Assembly: GCA_027704905.1 (NCBI GenBank)
Contig: CM051001.1
Coordinates: forward strand, 30,931,956 to 30,995,955
Length of the DNA stretch: 64,000 nucleotides
Direction: 5' to 3'
Source of the DNA: Muraenolepis orangiensis
Taxonomy: Eukaryota; Chordata; Actinopteri; Gadiformes; Muraenolepididae
The notes below the pieces were generated by a model that did not search any database, was not told the origin of the DNA, and saw only the letters and a list, made by a program, of their open reading frames with translations. How positions within the stretch are numbered: position 1 is the first letter of the stretch; each line of letters starts with the position of its first letter. Position numbers and translations under genes: made by a program. Positions 48,470 to 59,300 of this stretch are shown here, one piece after another.

Positions 48470-50207
48470 GTAGGCCGACTCTAGACTCTCTCCTTGGAAT
48501 TTTTAGAGGTCCCACCAAAGTGAAACACCAATATTTACTTTGCTATCATTCATTGATTCATTATTTCTAGTTACACATGTAGAGCAGGGACACATACTGA
48601 AATGTGGGCCAGCATATTATAGTTGCTCAGGTGGTTGACTCCCATCTAAACGTATATGTGTTCATTCTTCAATGTCAGCAGGCAAACTGTAAACATCCTT
48701 GAGCGAGACAACCTCCTCCTTCACAACATGTATCGGAACTCACTGTCAGTCACTTCAGATGGAAGGATCTGCTAAATGACTAAATACTAAATGATATACT
48801 CCATCCCCCAAACCTTTCCAAGGCTCACCTCTTCAATGTGCTTGTGGTGATGATTTGTAATGTGTAGAACAGTATAGAACTGTCTTACACTGCTGCTCAG
48901 ATCATAATGACTTTTATTTCATACTTAAAGGCAATGCCATTGACTTAAATGCATAAGATCTGTTTCCTCAAGTACACGTGATGGGAATAATCTGGGATTG
49001 TTTCACTTCATAACGCTGCTGCTTTGATGCTTGTTTGAAAGTAGTTTGGCCCTGAACTGTATTCACACACTACATAGGTGCAAGCATATTTGGGGCAGGA
49101 CTTCAAATACATCCGGCAGTTATAATATTACATTCATAATACATTACAGTCACTTAGCAGACGCTTCTGTCCAAAACGACTTACAATAGTGCGTTCAACA
49201 TAGGTAGGCAAGAGAACGATTAGTCCCCAGAAGTGTGTTTCCTTCCTAACAAGCCTCCAAGAGCAGTACCAGTGCTCAGGTAAAAGTACCATAAGTTGGC
49301 ACACACAAGCTAATAAGCAAAAGCTAATAAACAAGCACCGATACAATTACATTAATTGAGTGACTCCTTTTATGTTTGCAACGTTTTGCCTCAGTTGAGT
49401 TCTGGAAGTCCTCCTTTGTTCTCCTGGATGTAGATAAACATGTTGCTACTGGTGAACATTTGACCATAGAGATACAGATTGACTTTTTATTTGAAAGAAA
49501 GGTTTGTTTGAAAACTAGACAGCAGTTAAGAGTTTAGTGGTAATGTAAGCTTGATGAAATTGATAAGTTGTTTACTAAATTAATAATATCTCATTATTGT
49601 AAGTTACGTGTTTCTAAAACATAAAAGTTTGCATCTCTGTGTATGACAGACATTTTAATATTATGACCTCAATATGTCAATCATATATATTTATAAAATA
49701 TAAATGTATATTACATATGTGTATATATGTGTTAACGATATGTTTATTATCAACCCAACGATTCACACTCAACACGAACGTGTTTTTGTCACAGCACCAA
49801 TATCCACCATCATGGTGTCGCAACACACAACATAATTGCATGTGCACAACACAAATACACGGACACTATAACAATATAAACACACGTAACATCTATTTAA
49901 TTTTCCAACACATAACTTAACATGAACATTTAACTTATCGTGAACATTTTCCCGTGAGTCTTTGCGCCCCACAGGGCGTACCCCTGCAGCGTACCCCTGT
50001 GGTCGCTACTGTATTATAAGCGAGTAACCTACACCAGCGTTTCTCTCTTTACCTTTTTTGAGTCTCGACACCTTATATAAGTCAACCCAGTCTAAAATGT
50101 AATAACAAACGAACACTCTCACACACATTCCGCTGACGGCCAACACAGGCACAACAGACGCGTCTTTATCGGCCGCGCCTTGATGAAATGAACAATGTCT
50201 ACACCGC
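48470..50207. other. Class II flank after P9
   Basis: Nearly identical to 61687-63423 after P11 and clearly related to the flanks after P4 and P10. Holds the fish repeat core (about 49127-49190) and the small hairpin (near 49970). No gene seen. Confidence 0.55.
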
Positions 50208-51348
50208 TGGGTTTCCCGAAGCCTTCTTAACGCTACGTCGTTCGTAAGTTCCACCTTAAGCTGTACCTTAACGTCTCCCGTCTCACGTTTCCCGAAACGT
50301 TCTTAGCTAAGTATACCTTCCGTAAGTGACACTTTCGTAGGGCAGGTGTGGACCTCTCTTAACTCTATCTTAGCGATGTTGTCAGCTCACTCCGCTAGTG
50401 GCCACCACTGTTCCGACCCGCAAGCCTCTGAAATCAGCTGTTGGCCTAGTTTAATTTCAATCTGTGAATCAATATGTACCACATTAATGGGAATGTTTTC
50501 ATGCAGAAATTGTACATTACGGTGGATACATTTAGCACTTTATTGAACATGAAATCGCCTCTTAAACTCCTAAAACTCGAAAACAGTGCTCGAAAACAGT
50601 CTTCACGATTCAGCGCCACCTCATCCAGCATGACCTCCATGGCACATTGGTTTTTGCCCTGACATATCTCATGTTACATATCTAATGTTACATATCTAAT
50701 GTTCATTTCTTGTTGGTGCGCTTTTATTAAAATTGTCAGCCAATCAGAGAGAATTGTGAACTACACCAGTTATGTGATGGGGCTGCTGGTTAATCAACCC
50801 TAATTGCAAAGTTATTTAAGGCACCATGACAATGATATAAAAAATATTTAAATCAACCTTTTCTTGCCAAATAAGGTGTACTGGTAGGTGGCGTAATTAG
50901 CTGAGGTGGTGTAGCGGGAAGAGGCTTGATATCACAATCTGAGGTGGTGTAGCGGGAAGAGGCTTGATATCACAATCTGAGGTGGCGGGCTCGTGCCACC
51001 TGTAGGCAATCATTCGATTTACCGTTTGATAATTGAGTTTGTAAGTTTTAAATTCTATGAATATGTTCTCAGTCATGATAAATGCAATATTCTTTAGTAT
51101 TCCTGCAGGGTTTTATTGATAAAGAACACCACATCCTCTCATAACGCGGTGAAACAGTCGCTACCTGGAGTGAAAAGTCGATTCTCGAGTCATCGATTTC
51201 AGCACAACGTCGGACGTAAGAAGGTATACCTTAAGCAACCTCCTAAGGGATAGTTCGGGGAACACACGTAGAACAGTAAACAACTTTAGTAAGGTATACC
51301 TTTCAAGTCTTCGTAACACGCTAAGAGACAACGTTATCGGGAAACCCA
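50208..51348. mobile_element. DNA transposon with 12-bp inverted ends (complete copy)
   Basis: Inverted ends TGGGTTTCCCGA and TCGGGAAACCCA, with further inverted motifs inside (CGTAAG, AAGGTATACCTTA). The matching flank after P4 has no such insert (CACCGCTGAGTTTCATTTG near 19487), which defines the boundaries. No transposase is recognised. A minus-strand frame of 64 codons at 50446-50640 begins MEVMLDEVALNREDC but cannot be assigned. The ends recall Harbinger/ISL2EU-type elements of fish; that assignment is tentative. Confidence 0.65.
50901..50976. repeat. Tandem 38-bp duplication inside the DNA transposon
   Basis: Two exact copies of a 38-bp unit beginning CTGAGGTGGTGTAGCGGGAA, followed by a partial third (CTGAGGTGGC). 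Looks like a recent slippage event. Only two units, so not a CRISPR. Confidence 0.85.
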
Positions 51349-52025
51349 AGTTCATTTGAAAGTTATGTTGGTCGCGTCTTGCAAACCAGTGGCTCCATGT
51401 GAAGGAAGTAGCGAGTGGTTCATGACCTCCTGATGACCCTTGGCGCTACCCGGCATTGCGACGGCACCAGCAGAGACTGATGGTGACCGCTTCACTCAAC
51501 CAACCGATAATGAAAAGAACAAAATAACATGAACGGAGAGCGTAGTGATCTTCATGTAGAAAAGGGACCAAATCATAGCTCTCATTCAACATTTCATTTT
51601 ATTTATTCATTTTATGTATTCGTTTTCACATGGTCTTATTTAACTTTATTTCGTTCTATTTATATTTTTGTTCACATGGACTGCTTCAACATTTAGTTTT
51701 ATGTATTAATCCCACGGTTTTCCTATAAACAATAACAGTGCCTCATATTAACAAACTTCTCAGTAAAGAAAATGAAAGAAAACAATTCGTTTGAAATTCG
51801 TTAAAAAACTAAAAGCAGGGTAAACTGTGTGACAAGAGAAAATGGCGATAAATAAATAAAACACACATATATATCTGTTTTATTAACATGTACTGTAGAA
51901 AAAAAAAATATATATATATATGTATATATATATGTGTTCCGCATCGCAAGGTGATGTATTTTATGAACTGTAAGAATATATATGTAAGAATATATATATA
52001 AATAATATATAAGATATGTATATAA

Positions 52026-52056
<31 letters not shown>

Positions 52057-52692
52057 ATTAATATATATATATAATATATATAATATATATAATATATATA
52101 TATATTATATATATTATATATATATATATATATATAATATATATTATTTATATATATATTCTTACATATATATTCTTACAGTTCATAAAATACATCACCT
52201 TGCGATGCGGAACACATTCGCTCGATGAGACAAAATGTCACACTTTTTAGCCTAATTTAAAATCGGATTTCGTTATAAAATCATTAGATTAATTTGAAAT
52301 TGCTCTTATAATACACACAATGTTTTTTCCCGATCATGTTTGGTCTCTTAGATTGTAATGTTCTCAATCTGGACAGATCTTCTAGGCATTTTCATTTATT
52401 TTTTAGACTAGACGAAAACGTCAGGGAAACAAGTCATCAGAAAAGGAAGAGAAATGAGAGATAATTGTATTTTTACTTGAGTATTTATTATCAGTACTCT
52501 ACCCATCACTGCCTCTGATTACTCTGTCTTTGATTACTCTATCGTATTTCACTGGACTTTGTGGAATCCACAAGCTAAACAAAAGAGTTATGTGCATTCA
52601 ATATGTCCCGTAAAACACTTTGACTGTCCCATAAACACTCTGTCTAGTTGTGGTATCGTCTGTGGTTATCTTCTAACTATCTTTCTCTGTGC
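51349..52692. other. Class II flank after the transposon, with inverted duplication
   Basis: Continues the flank seen after P4 from about 19490 (TTCATTTGAAAGTTATGTTG). It includes AT-rich sequence, the inverted duplication described separately (51934-52215), and then the outer upstream region of P10 from about 52540. No gene seen. Confidence 0.5.
51934..52215. repeat. 67-bp inverted duplication around an AT tract
   Basis: GTGTTCCGCATCGCAAGGTG...(51934-52000) is repeated in reverse complement at 52149-52215, with 148 bp of TATAT/ATAATA sequence between. The flank after P4 has only the right-hand arm (20095-20130 area). The left arm is therefore an added inverted copy, with the AT repeat as the probable turning point. 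Confidence 0.88.
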
Positions 52693-52940
52693 TCAATCCC
52701 TCACCAATAGTCCCACTTTGTGGTTGAGTATTTGAAGGCTTCAACGTCTACTCTGCTTAGTTCTCAGTGTAACCTGAGGACTTTATTGTTCCATGTGTGT
52801 GTGTTGCTCTAACCACCATGTTACTGCTACACCATGTGGAGGACTGACTTAGGTGTTGTCTGCATGCTGGTCTCAGTCTGATGGGATCTCTGTTTCTACT
52901 GACATGCTGCACGCTATGTCGCTGTCCGTGGTGCTGGAAT
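52693..52940 (+). promoter_or_regulatory. Conserved upstream block of P10
   Basis: Same block as before P2, starting CAATCCCTCACC, ending 487 bp before the ATG. Confidence 0.55.
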
Positions 52941-53185
52941 GGTTTACAAATCGGTATTCTATTGTAACGCCAATAGGCCTACTATGTTGGCCAACATTTC
53001 AGCTGATTTGATTTTAAAATGGTGTCTAATTTGTATATTATTTTAAATGGTGCATATATGCCATATTTTGTTTATTTATGAGTCCCAAATTAAAAATAAA
53101 AATATAAAAAAAGATTCACATGGGATTAAAATAGCATTTGTTTTTACATGATTATGTCCACTCTCAACGTGTCATACTTCCTGGT

Positions 53186-53315
53186 GACTCAAGGTGTCGC
53201 TATGCACCTGCAGTAGAGCACAACACGATACAGAAGTCATCCTTTCCATCCGCCGCCTCTTGACGAGAGCAGTAGGCTACAGACGCGGACATTCGTCGAC
53301 AAGCTGCATATATTA
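53186..53315 (+). promoter_or_regulatory. P10 promoter: CSE-like element and TATA box
   Basis: GACTCAAGGTGTCGCTATGC begins 241 bp before the ATG; TATATTA at 53309-53315. Confidence 0.6.
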
Positions 53316-53426
53316 AGGGCCGACGGCCTTTCCTTTGCTTTGATTAAATCCTTTTTAGTAAGACTACGTTGTTAGAAATCACCAAACCTATCGTTTTTTA
53401 TCGTTTATTACTCTGTTTGTACAAGG

Positions 53427-55814
53427 ATGGAGTACAACGGGTTCTGTTTTTGTGTGTTTTTATTTTCATTGTCTGCGCTGCAGTACGTTCATGGCGACCT
53501 GAGCTATTCTATTCAAGAAGAGATGAAGCTCGGATCTGTTGTCGGGAATATCGCTAAGGATCTTGGACTTACGTTGGACATATTATCTGCTAGGAAGGCT
53601 CGCATTGAAACAGAGGAAAACCAACGGAGTTATTGTGATGTCAATCTTCGAAGCGGAGAGCTCGTTGTTTCAGAGAGAATCGACAGAGAGGAACAATGCG
53701 GAGAAAACCCTTCATGTGTTCTTAAATTCGAGCTCCTTTTGGAATCTCCGTTAGAATTACACCGAGTATCACTACAGATACAAGACATAAACGATAATGC
53801 ACCGAGTTTCCCGACGGACATAATCAAGCTGGAAATTAGAGAATCTGCTGTCAAAGCAGCTCGGTATCGCGTTGATGCGGCTCATGATGAAGATATAGGA
53901 CCAAACGGTGTTCAGAGTTACACTCTGCAACGGAATAACAATTTTGTTTTGAATATACAAACTACAAGTGATGGAAGTAAATATGCCGAATTAATTCTCG
54001 ATAAGGAGTTAGACAGAGAGGAGCACCACGAAATTAAATTATTGCTCACTGCCCTGGATGGAGGCTCTCCTCAGAGATCAGGCACAGTAGCGATACACGT
54101 TACTGTGTTGGATGCTAATGATAACGCCCCAGTGTTCAGTCAGGCCGTGTATGAAGCCAGTCTGCATGAAAACGCTCCGTTAAAAACTCTTGTAATTACT
54201 GTTAGCGCTACAGACGCGGACGAGGGTGTAAACGGAGAAGTTTCATACGGACTAATACGGTTATCAGATAAAACAAGAAAATTGTTTTCACTTGATCCAC
54301 AGACTGGGGAGATATGTGTTGCAGGTGACATCGATTTTGAGGAGGGATCAAAATATGAATTATTTGTTCAGGCAAAAGATGGATTTGGTATTTCTTCGGA
54401 CGCAAAAGTCATTATAAGAATTACCGATGTTAATGACAACGCCCCTGTAATAACCCTGAAATCATTAACCAATCCAGTCCCAGAAAACGTGTCACCTGGT
54501 ACAGAGGTGGGCCTTATTAACGTGCAGGACAGAGATTCAGAGAAAAACCGCAAGGTTAGGTGTTCTCTTCAGCAACATGTTCCTTTTAAACTAATTCCTT
54601 CAATCAAAAACTATTATTCTTTGGTGACAACAGAGAAACTAGACAGGGAATTAGTGTCTGAATACAACATTACAATATCTGCCACAGATGAGGGCTCTCC
54701 TCCTCTGTCGTCAGTGAAAGTTGTTCACATCTCAATAGCTGACGTCAACGACAACCCACCTGTGTTTGAGGAACAGTCGTATAGCAGCTATGTCTCTGAA
54801 AACAACAAACCTGGCCACAGCCTGTGTTCTGTTAAGGCCCATGACCCCGACTGGAGACAAAACGGTACAGTGATCTATTCTCTTTTACCCGGTGAAGTCA
54901 ACGGGGCTCCAGTGTCCTCTTATCTATCTGTTAATGGAGACACCGGAGTGATCCAAAGTGTCAGGTTGTTTGATTATGAACACTTTAAGAACTTTAAAGT
55001 CTATGTAATGGCTCGAGACAACGGTTCTCCTCCGCTCAGCAGCAACGTGACTGTGAGTGTCTTCATAACGGATGTAAATGACAACACTCCTCAGATACTT
55101 TACCCCGCCCCAGAGGGGAACTCCTTCATGACTGAACTGGTACCCAAAGCTGCACAAGGAGGTTCTCTGGTTTCCAAGGTGATAGCAGTCGATGGGGACT
55201 CTGGACAGAACGCCTGGCTGTCCTATCATATCATTAAATCCACTGATCCTGGACTATTCAAAATCGATCTGCACAGTGGGGAGATCAGGACCCAGCGAGA
55301 CATTTCTGATTCTGACAACATGAAACAGAACATTCTAGTAGCTGTGAAGGATAACGGACAGCCCTCCCTCTCTGCTACATGTTCCATGTTTTTACTGATT
55401 TCTGATAACTTGGCTGAAGTACCAGAACTTAAGGACATGGCTTATGAAGACAGCAGTTCTAAATTAACGTCTTATCTGATCATCGCGCTGGTATCCGTCT
55501 CCACCTTTTTCCTGACTTTCATTATTATCATTGTGGGATTGAGGTTTTGTCGGAGGAGAAAGCCCAGACTGTTATTTGATGGAGCGGTTGCTATTCCCAG
55601 CTCTTACCTCCCTCCAAACTACGCAGATGTGGACGCCACTGGAACTTTACGCAGCGCATATAATTATGATGCGTATTTAACCACTGGATCGAGAACAAGT
55701 GACTTTAAGTTTGTGACGTCTTACAATGACAACACACTGCCTGCAGACCAGACCCTGAGAAAGAACCCAACTGACTTTGAAGAAGTGTTTGGAGACCTTG
55801 ACGTTTCCCCTGAG
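53427..55814 (+). CDS. pcdhg: P10: intact clustered protocadherin variable exon
   Basis: 796 codons to the donor at 55812-55816, with a TAG at 55827-55829. Signal peptide MEYNGFCFCVFLFSLSALQY..HG; EC1 starts DLSYSIQEEMKLGSVVGNIA, with the C-X5-C loop CGENPSC. All five calcium linkers are present, as are the membrane helix near 681-705 and the CRRRKP stop. It belongs to the P5/P6/P8/P11 group and is its only fully open member. EC3 has two unusual changes: SLHENAPLKTLVITV where all others have SLPEN...KTHVITV. A synonymous GACGTT replaces GATGTT near the donor. Expected role as for P2: a cell-surface homophilic recognition unit in neurons. Confidence 0.93.
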
Positions 55815-57457
55815 GTAGGCCGACTCTAGACTCTCTCCTTGGAATTTTTAGAGGTCCCACCAAAGTGAAACACCAATATTTACTTTGCTATCATTCATTG
55901 ATTCATTATTTCTAGGTACACATGTAGAGCAGGAACACATACTGAAATGTGGGGCAGCATATTATAGTTGCTCAGGTGGTTGACTCCCATCTAAACGTAT
56001 ATGTGTTCATTCTCCAATGTCAGCAGGCAAACTGTAAACATCCTTGAGCGAGACAACCTCCTCCTTCACAACATGTATCGGAACTCACTGTCAGTCACTT
56101 CAGATGGAAGGATCTGCTAAATGACTAAATACTAAATGATATACTCCATCCCCCAAACCTTTCCAAGGCTCACCTCTTCAATGTGCTTGTGGTGATGAAT
56201 TGTAATGTGTAGAACAGTATAGAACTGTCTTACACTGCTGCTCAGATCATAATGACTTTTATTTCATACTTAAAGGCAATGCCATTGACTTAAATGCATA
56301 AGATCTGTTTCCTCAAGTACACGTGATGGGAATAATCTGGGATTGTTTCACTTCATAACGCTGCTGCTTTGATGCTTGTTTGAAAGTAGTTTGGCCCTGA
56401 ACTGTATTCACACACTACATAGGTGCAAGCATATTTGGGGCAGGACTTCAATACATCCGGCACAGTTATAATATTACATTCATAATACATTACAGTCACT
56501 TAGCAGACGCTTCTGTCCAAAACGACTTACAATAGTGCATTCAACATAGGTAGGCAAGAGAACGATTAGTCCCCAGAAGTGTGTTTCCTTCCTAACAAGC
56601 CTCCAAGAGCAGTGCCAGTGCTCAGGTAAAAGTACCATAAGTTGGCACACACAAGCTAATAAGCAAATGCTAATAAACAAGCACCGATAAAATGACATTA
56701 ATTGAGTGACTCCTTTTATGTTTGCAACGTTTTGCCTCAGTTGAGTTCTGGAAGTCCTCCTTTGTTCTCCTGGATGTAGATAAACATGTTGCTACTGGTG
56801 AACATTTGACCATAGAGATACAGATTGACTTTTTATTTGAAAGAAAGGTATTGAAACTACACAGGCTATGAAAATACACAGCAGTTAAGAGTTTAGTGGT
56901 AATATAAGCTTGATGAAATTGATTAGTTGTTTACTAAACTAATAATATCTCAGTATTGTAACTTAGTGTTTCTAAAACATAAATGTTTGCATCTCTAAGA
57001 GACAGTTAATATTATGACCTCATATTTCAATCATATATATATATTTATACAAAACAAATGTATATTACATATGTGTATACATGTGTCAATTATATGTTTA
57101 TTATCTTAATATGACCAACGAGTCACCCTCACGAACGTTTTTACTCACAGCACCAATATCCACATCATGGTGTCGCAACACACTAACATAATTGCAACAC
57201 AAATACACGGACACTAAACAAATAAACACACGTAACATCTATTTAACTTATCAACACATAACTTAACATGAACATTTAACTTATCGTGAACATTTTCCCG
57301 TGAGTCTTTGCGCCCCACAGGGCGTACCCCTGCAGCGTACCCCTGTGGTCGCTACTGTGTTATAAGCGAGTAACCTACACCAGCGTTTCTCTCTTTACCT
57401 TTTTGGAGTCTCGACACCTTATATAAGTCAACCCAGTCTAAAATGTAATAACAAACG
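55815..57457. other. Class II flank after P10, truncated
   Basis: Follows the P9/P11 flank up to about 57457 (ACAAACGAAC). About 1.6 kb found after P9, including the DNA transposon, is missing at this point, and the sequence goes straight into a palindrome. Holds the fish repeat core (56473-56538) and the small hairpin (near 57315). No gene seen. Confidence 0.55.
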
Positions 57458-57618
57458 AACATTTTGTTTTATGTATTAATCCCACGGTTTTCCTATAAAC
57501 AATAACAGTGCCTCATATTAACAAACTTCTCAGTAAAGTTTACTGAGAAGTTTGTTAATATGAGGCACTGTTATTGTTTATAGGAAAACCGTGGGATTAA
57601 TACATAAAACAAAATGTT
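57458..57618. repeat. Perfect palindrome, 80-bp arms
   Basis: Arms 57458-57537 and 57539-57618 are exact reverse complements around a single central G (CAGTAAA G TTTACTG). The left arm is the normal flank sequence also found after P9 (about 51685-51765); the right arm is its inverted copy. Confidence 0.95.
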
Positions 57619-57689
57619 GAAGCACTCCATCTAAACAAAAATATAAATAAAACGAAATGTTAAATAAGATAAATAAAACAAATAATAAA

Positions 57690-57786
57690 ACACAGTTTAC
57701 CCTGCTTTTTGTTTTTTAAGCGATCTTAATAAAACAATTTGTTTTATTAAGATCGCTTAAAAAACAAAAAGCAGGGTAAACTGTGT
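57690..57786. repeat. Perfect palindrome, 48-bp arms
   Basis: Arms 57690-57737 and 57739-57786 around a single central T (AAAACAA T TTGTTTT). Here the right arm is the normal flank orientation (AGCAGGGTAAACTGTGTGAC, as after P4 and P9). Its centre is 200 bp from the centre of the first palindrome. Confidence 0.95.
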
Positions 57787-57863
57787 GACAAGAGAAAATG
57801 GCGATAAATAAATAAAACACACATATATGTCTGTTTTATTAACATGTACTGTATAAATAAATA

Positions 57864-57865
<2 letters not shown>

Positions 57866-57954
<89 letters not shown>

Positions 57955-57960
57955 GAATAA

Positions 57961-57999
<39 letters not shown>

Positions 58000-58031
58000 T
58001 ATATGTATATATATATATATATATATATTCT
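57866..58031. repeat. (TA)n microsatellite
   Basis: TA dinucleotides broken by TAGATA and AAAATATAAGAATAAGAA, in the place where the flanks after P4 and P9 also have AT-rich sequence. Followed by TTCTTACAGTTCAGAAAATA. Confidence 0.92.
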
Positions 58032-58564
58032 TACAGTTCAGAAAATACATCAATAGCGATGCGGAACACATTCGCTCGATGAGACTAAATGTCACTTTTT
58101 AGCCTAATTTAAAATCGGATTTCATTATAAAATCATTAGATTAACCATTTCAAAATGCTCTTATAATCAACACAATGTGTTTTCCCGATCATGTTTGGCC
58201 TCTTAGATTGTGATGTGCTCAACCTGGACAGATCTTCTTGGCATTTTCATTTATTTTTTAGACTAGACGACTCACATTTTTTCGATTCACAAAACGTCAG
58301 GGAAACAAGTCATCAGAAAAGGAAGAGAAATGAGAGATAATTGTATTGTTACTTGAGTATTTATTATCAGTACTCTACCCATCACTTCCTCTGATACTCT
58401 ATCTTTGACAGATATACGTATTTCACTGGACTTTGTGGAATCCACAAGCTAAACAAAAGAGTTATGCATTCAATATGTCCCGGAAAACACTTTGACTGTC
58501 CCATAAACACTCTGTCTAGTTGTGGTATCGTCTGTGGTTATCTTCTAACTATCTTTCTCTGTGC
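58032..58564. other. Outer upstream region of P11
   Basis: Matches the region before P10 (about 52180-52692) closely. Non-coding; no feature of its own recognised. Confidence 0.5.
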
Positions 58565-58813
58565 TCAGTCCCTCACCAATAGTCCCACTTTGTGGTTGAG
58601 TATTTGAAGGCTTCAACGTCTACTCTGCTTAGTTCTCAGTGTAACCTGAGGACTTTACTGTTCCACTATGTGTGTGTTGCTCTAACCCCCATGTTACTGC
58701 TACACCATGTGGAGGACTGACTTAGGTGTTGTCTGCATGCTGGTCTCAGTCTGATGGGATCTCTGTTTCTACTGACATGCTGCACGCTATGTCGCTGTCC
58801 GTGGTGCTGGAAT
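58565..58813 (+). promoter_or_regulatory. Conserved upstream block of P11
   Basis: Same block as before P2, ending 488 bp before the ATG. Confidence 0.55.
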
Positions 58814-59058
58814 GGTTTACAAATCGGTATTCTATTGTAACGCCAATATGCCTACTATTTTGGCCAACATTTCAGCTGATTTGATTTTAAAATGGTGTCT
58901 AATTTGTATATTATTTAAAATTGTGCATGTATGCCATATTTTGTTTATTTATGAGTCCCAAGTTAAAAATAAAAATATAAAAAAACATTCACATGGGATT
59001 AAAATAGCATTTGTTTTTACATGATTATGGCCACTCTCAATGTGTCATACTTCCTGAG

Positions 59059-59188
59059 GACTCAAGGTGTCGCTATGCACCTGCAGTAGAGCACAACACG
59101 ATGCAGAAGTCATAATTTCCATCCACCGCCTCTTGACGAGAGCAGTAGGCTACAGACGCGGACATTCGTCGACAAGCCGCATATATTA
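59059..59188 (+). promoter_or_regulatory. P11 promoter: CSE-like element and TATA box
   Basis: GACTCAAGGTGTCGCTATGC starts 242 bp before the ATG; TATATTA at 59182-59188. Confidence 0.6.
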
Positions 59189-59300
59189 AGGGCCGACGGC
59201 CTTTCCTTTGCTTTGATTAAATCCTCTTTTAGTAAGACTACGTTGTTATAAATCACCAAACCTATCGTTTTTTATCGTTTATTACTCTGTTTGTACAAGG

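Noticed and set aside
50901..50990. CRISPR-like direct repeats
   Set aside because: Only two full units, adjacent without spacers, in a vertebrate transposon; a tandem duplication.
50900..51010. Possible tRNA-like or SINE head (GGTGGTGTAGCGGG...GGGCTCGTGCCACC)
   Set aside because: No convincing A and B boxes and no cloverleaf could be drawn; it is better explained as part of the DNA transposon.
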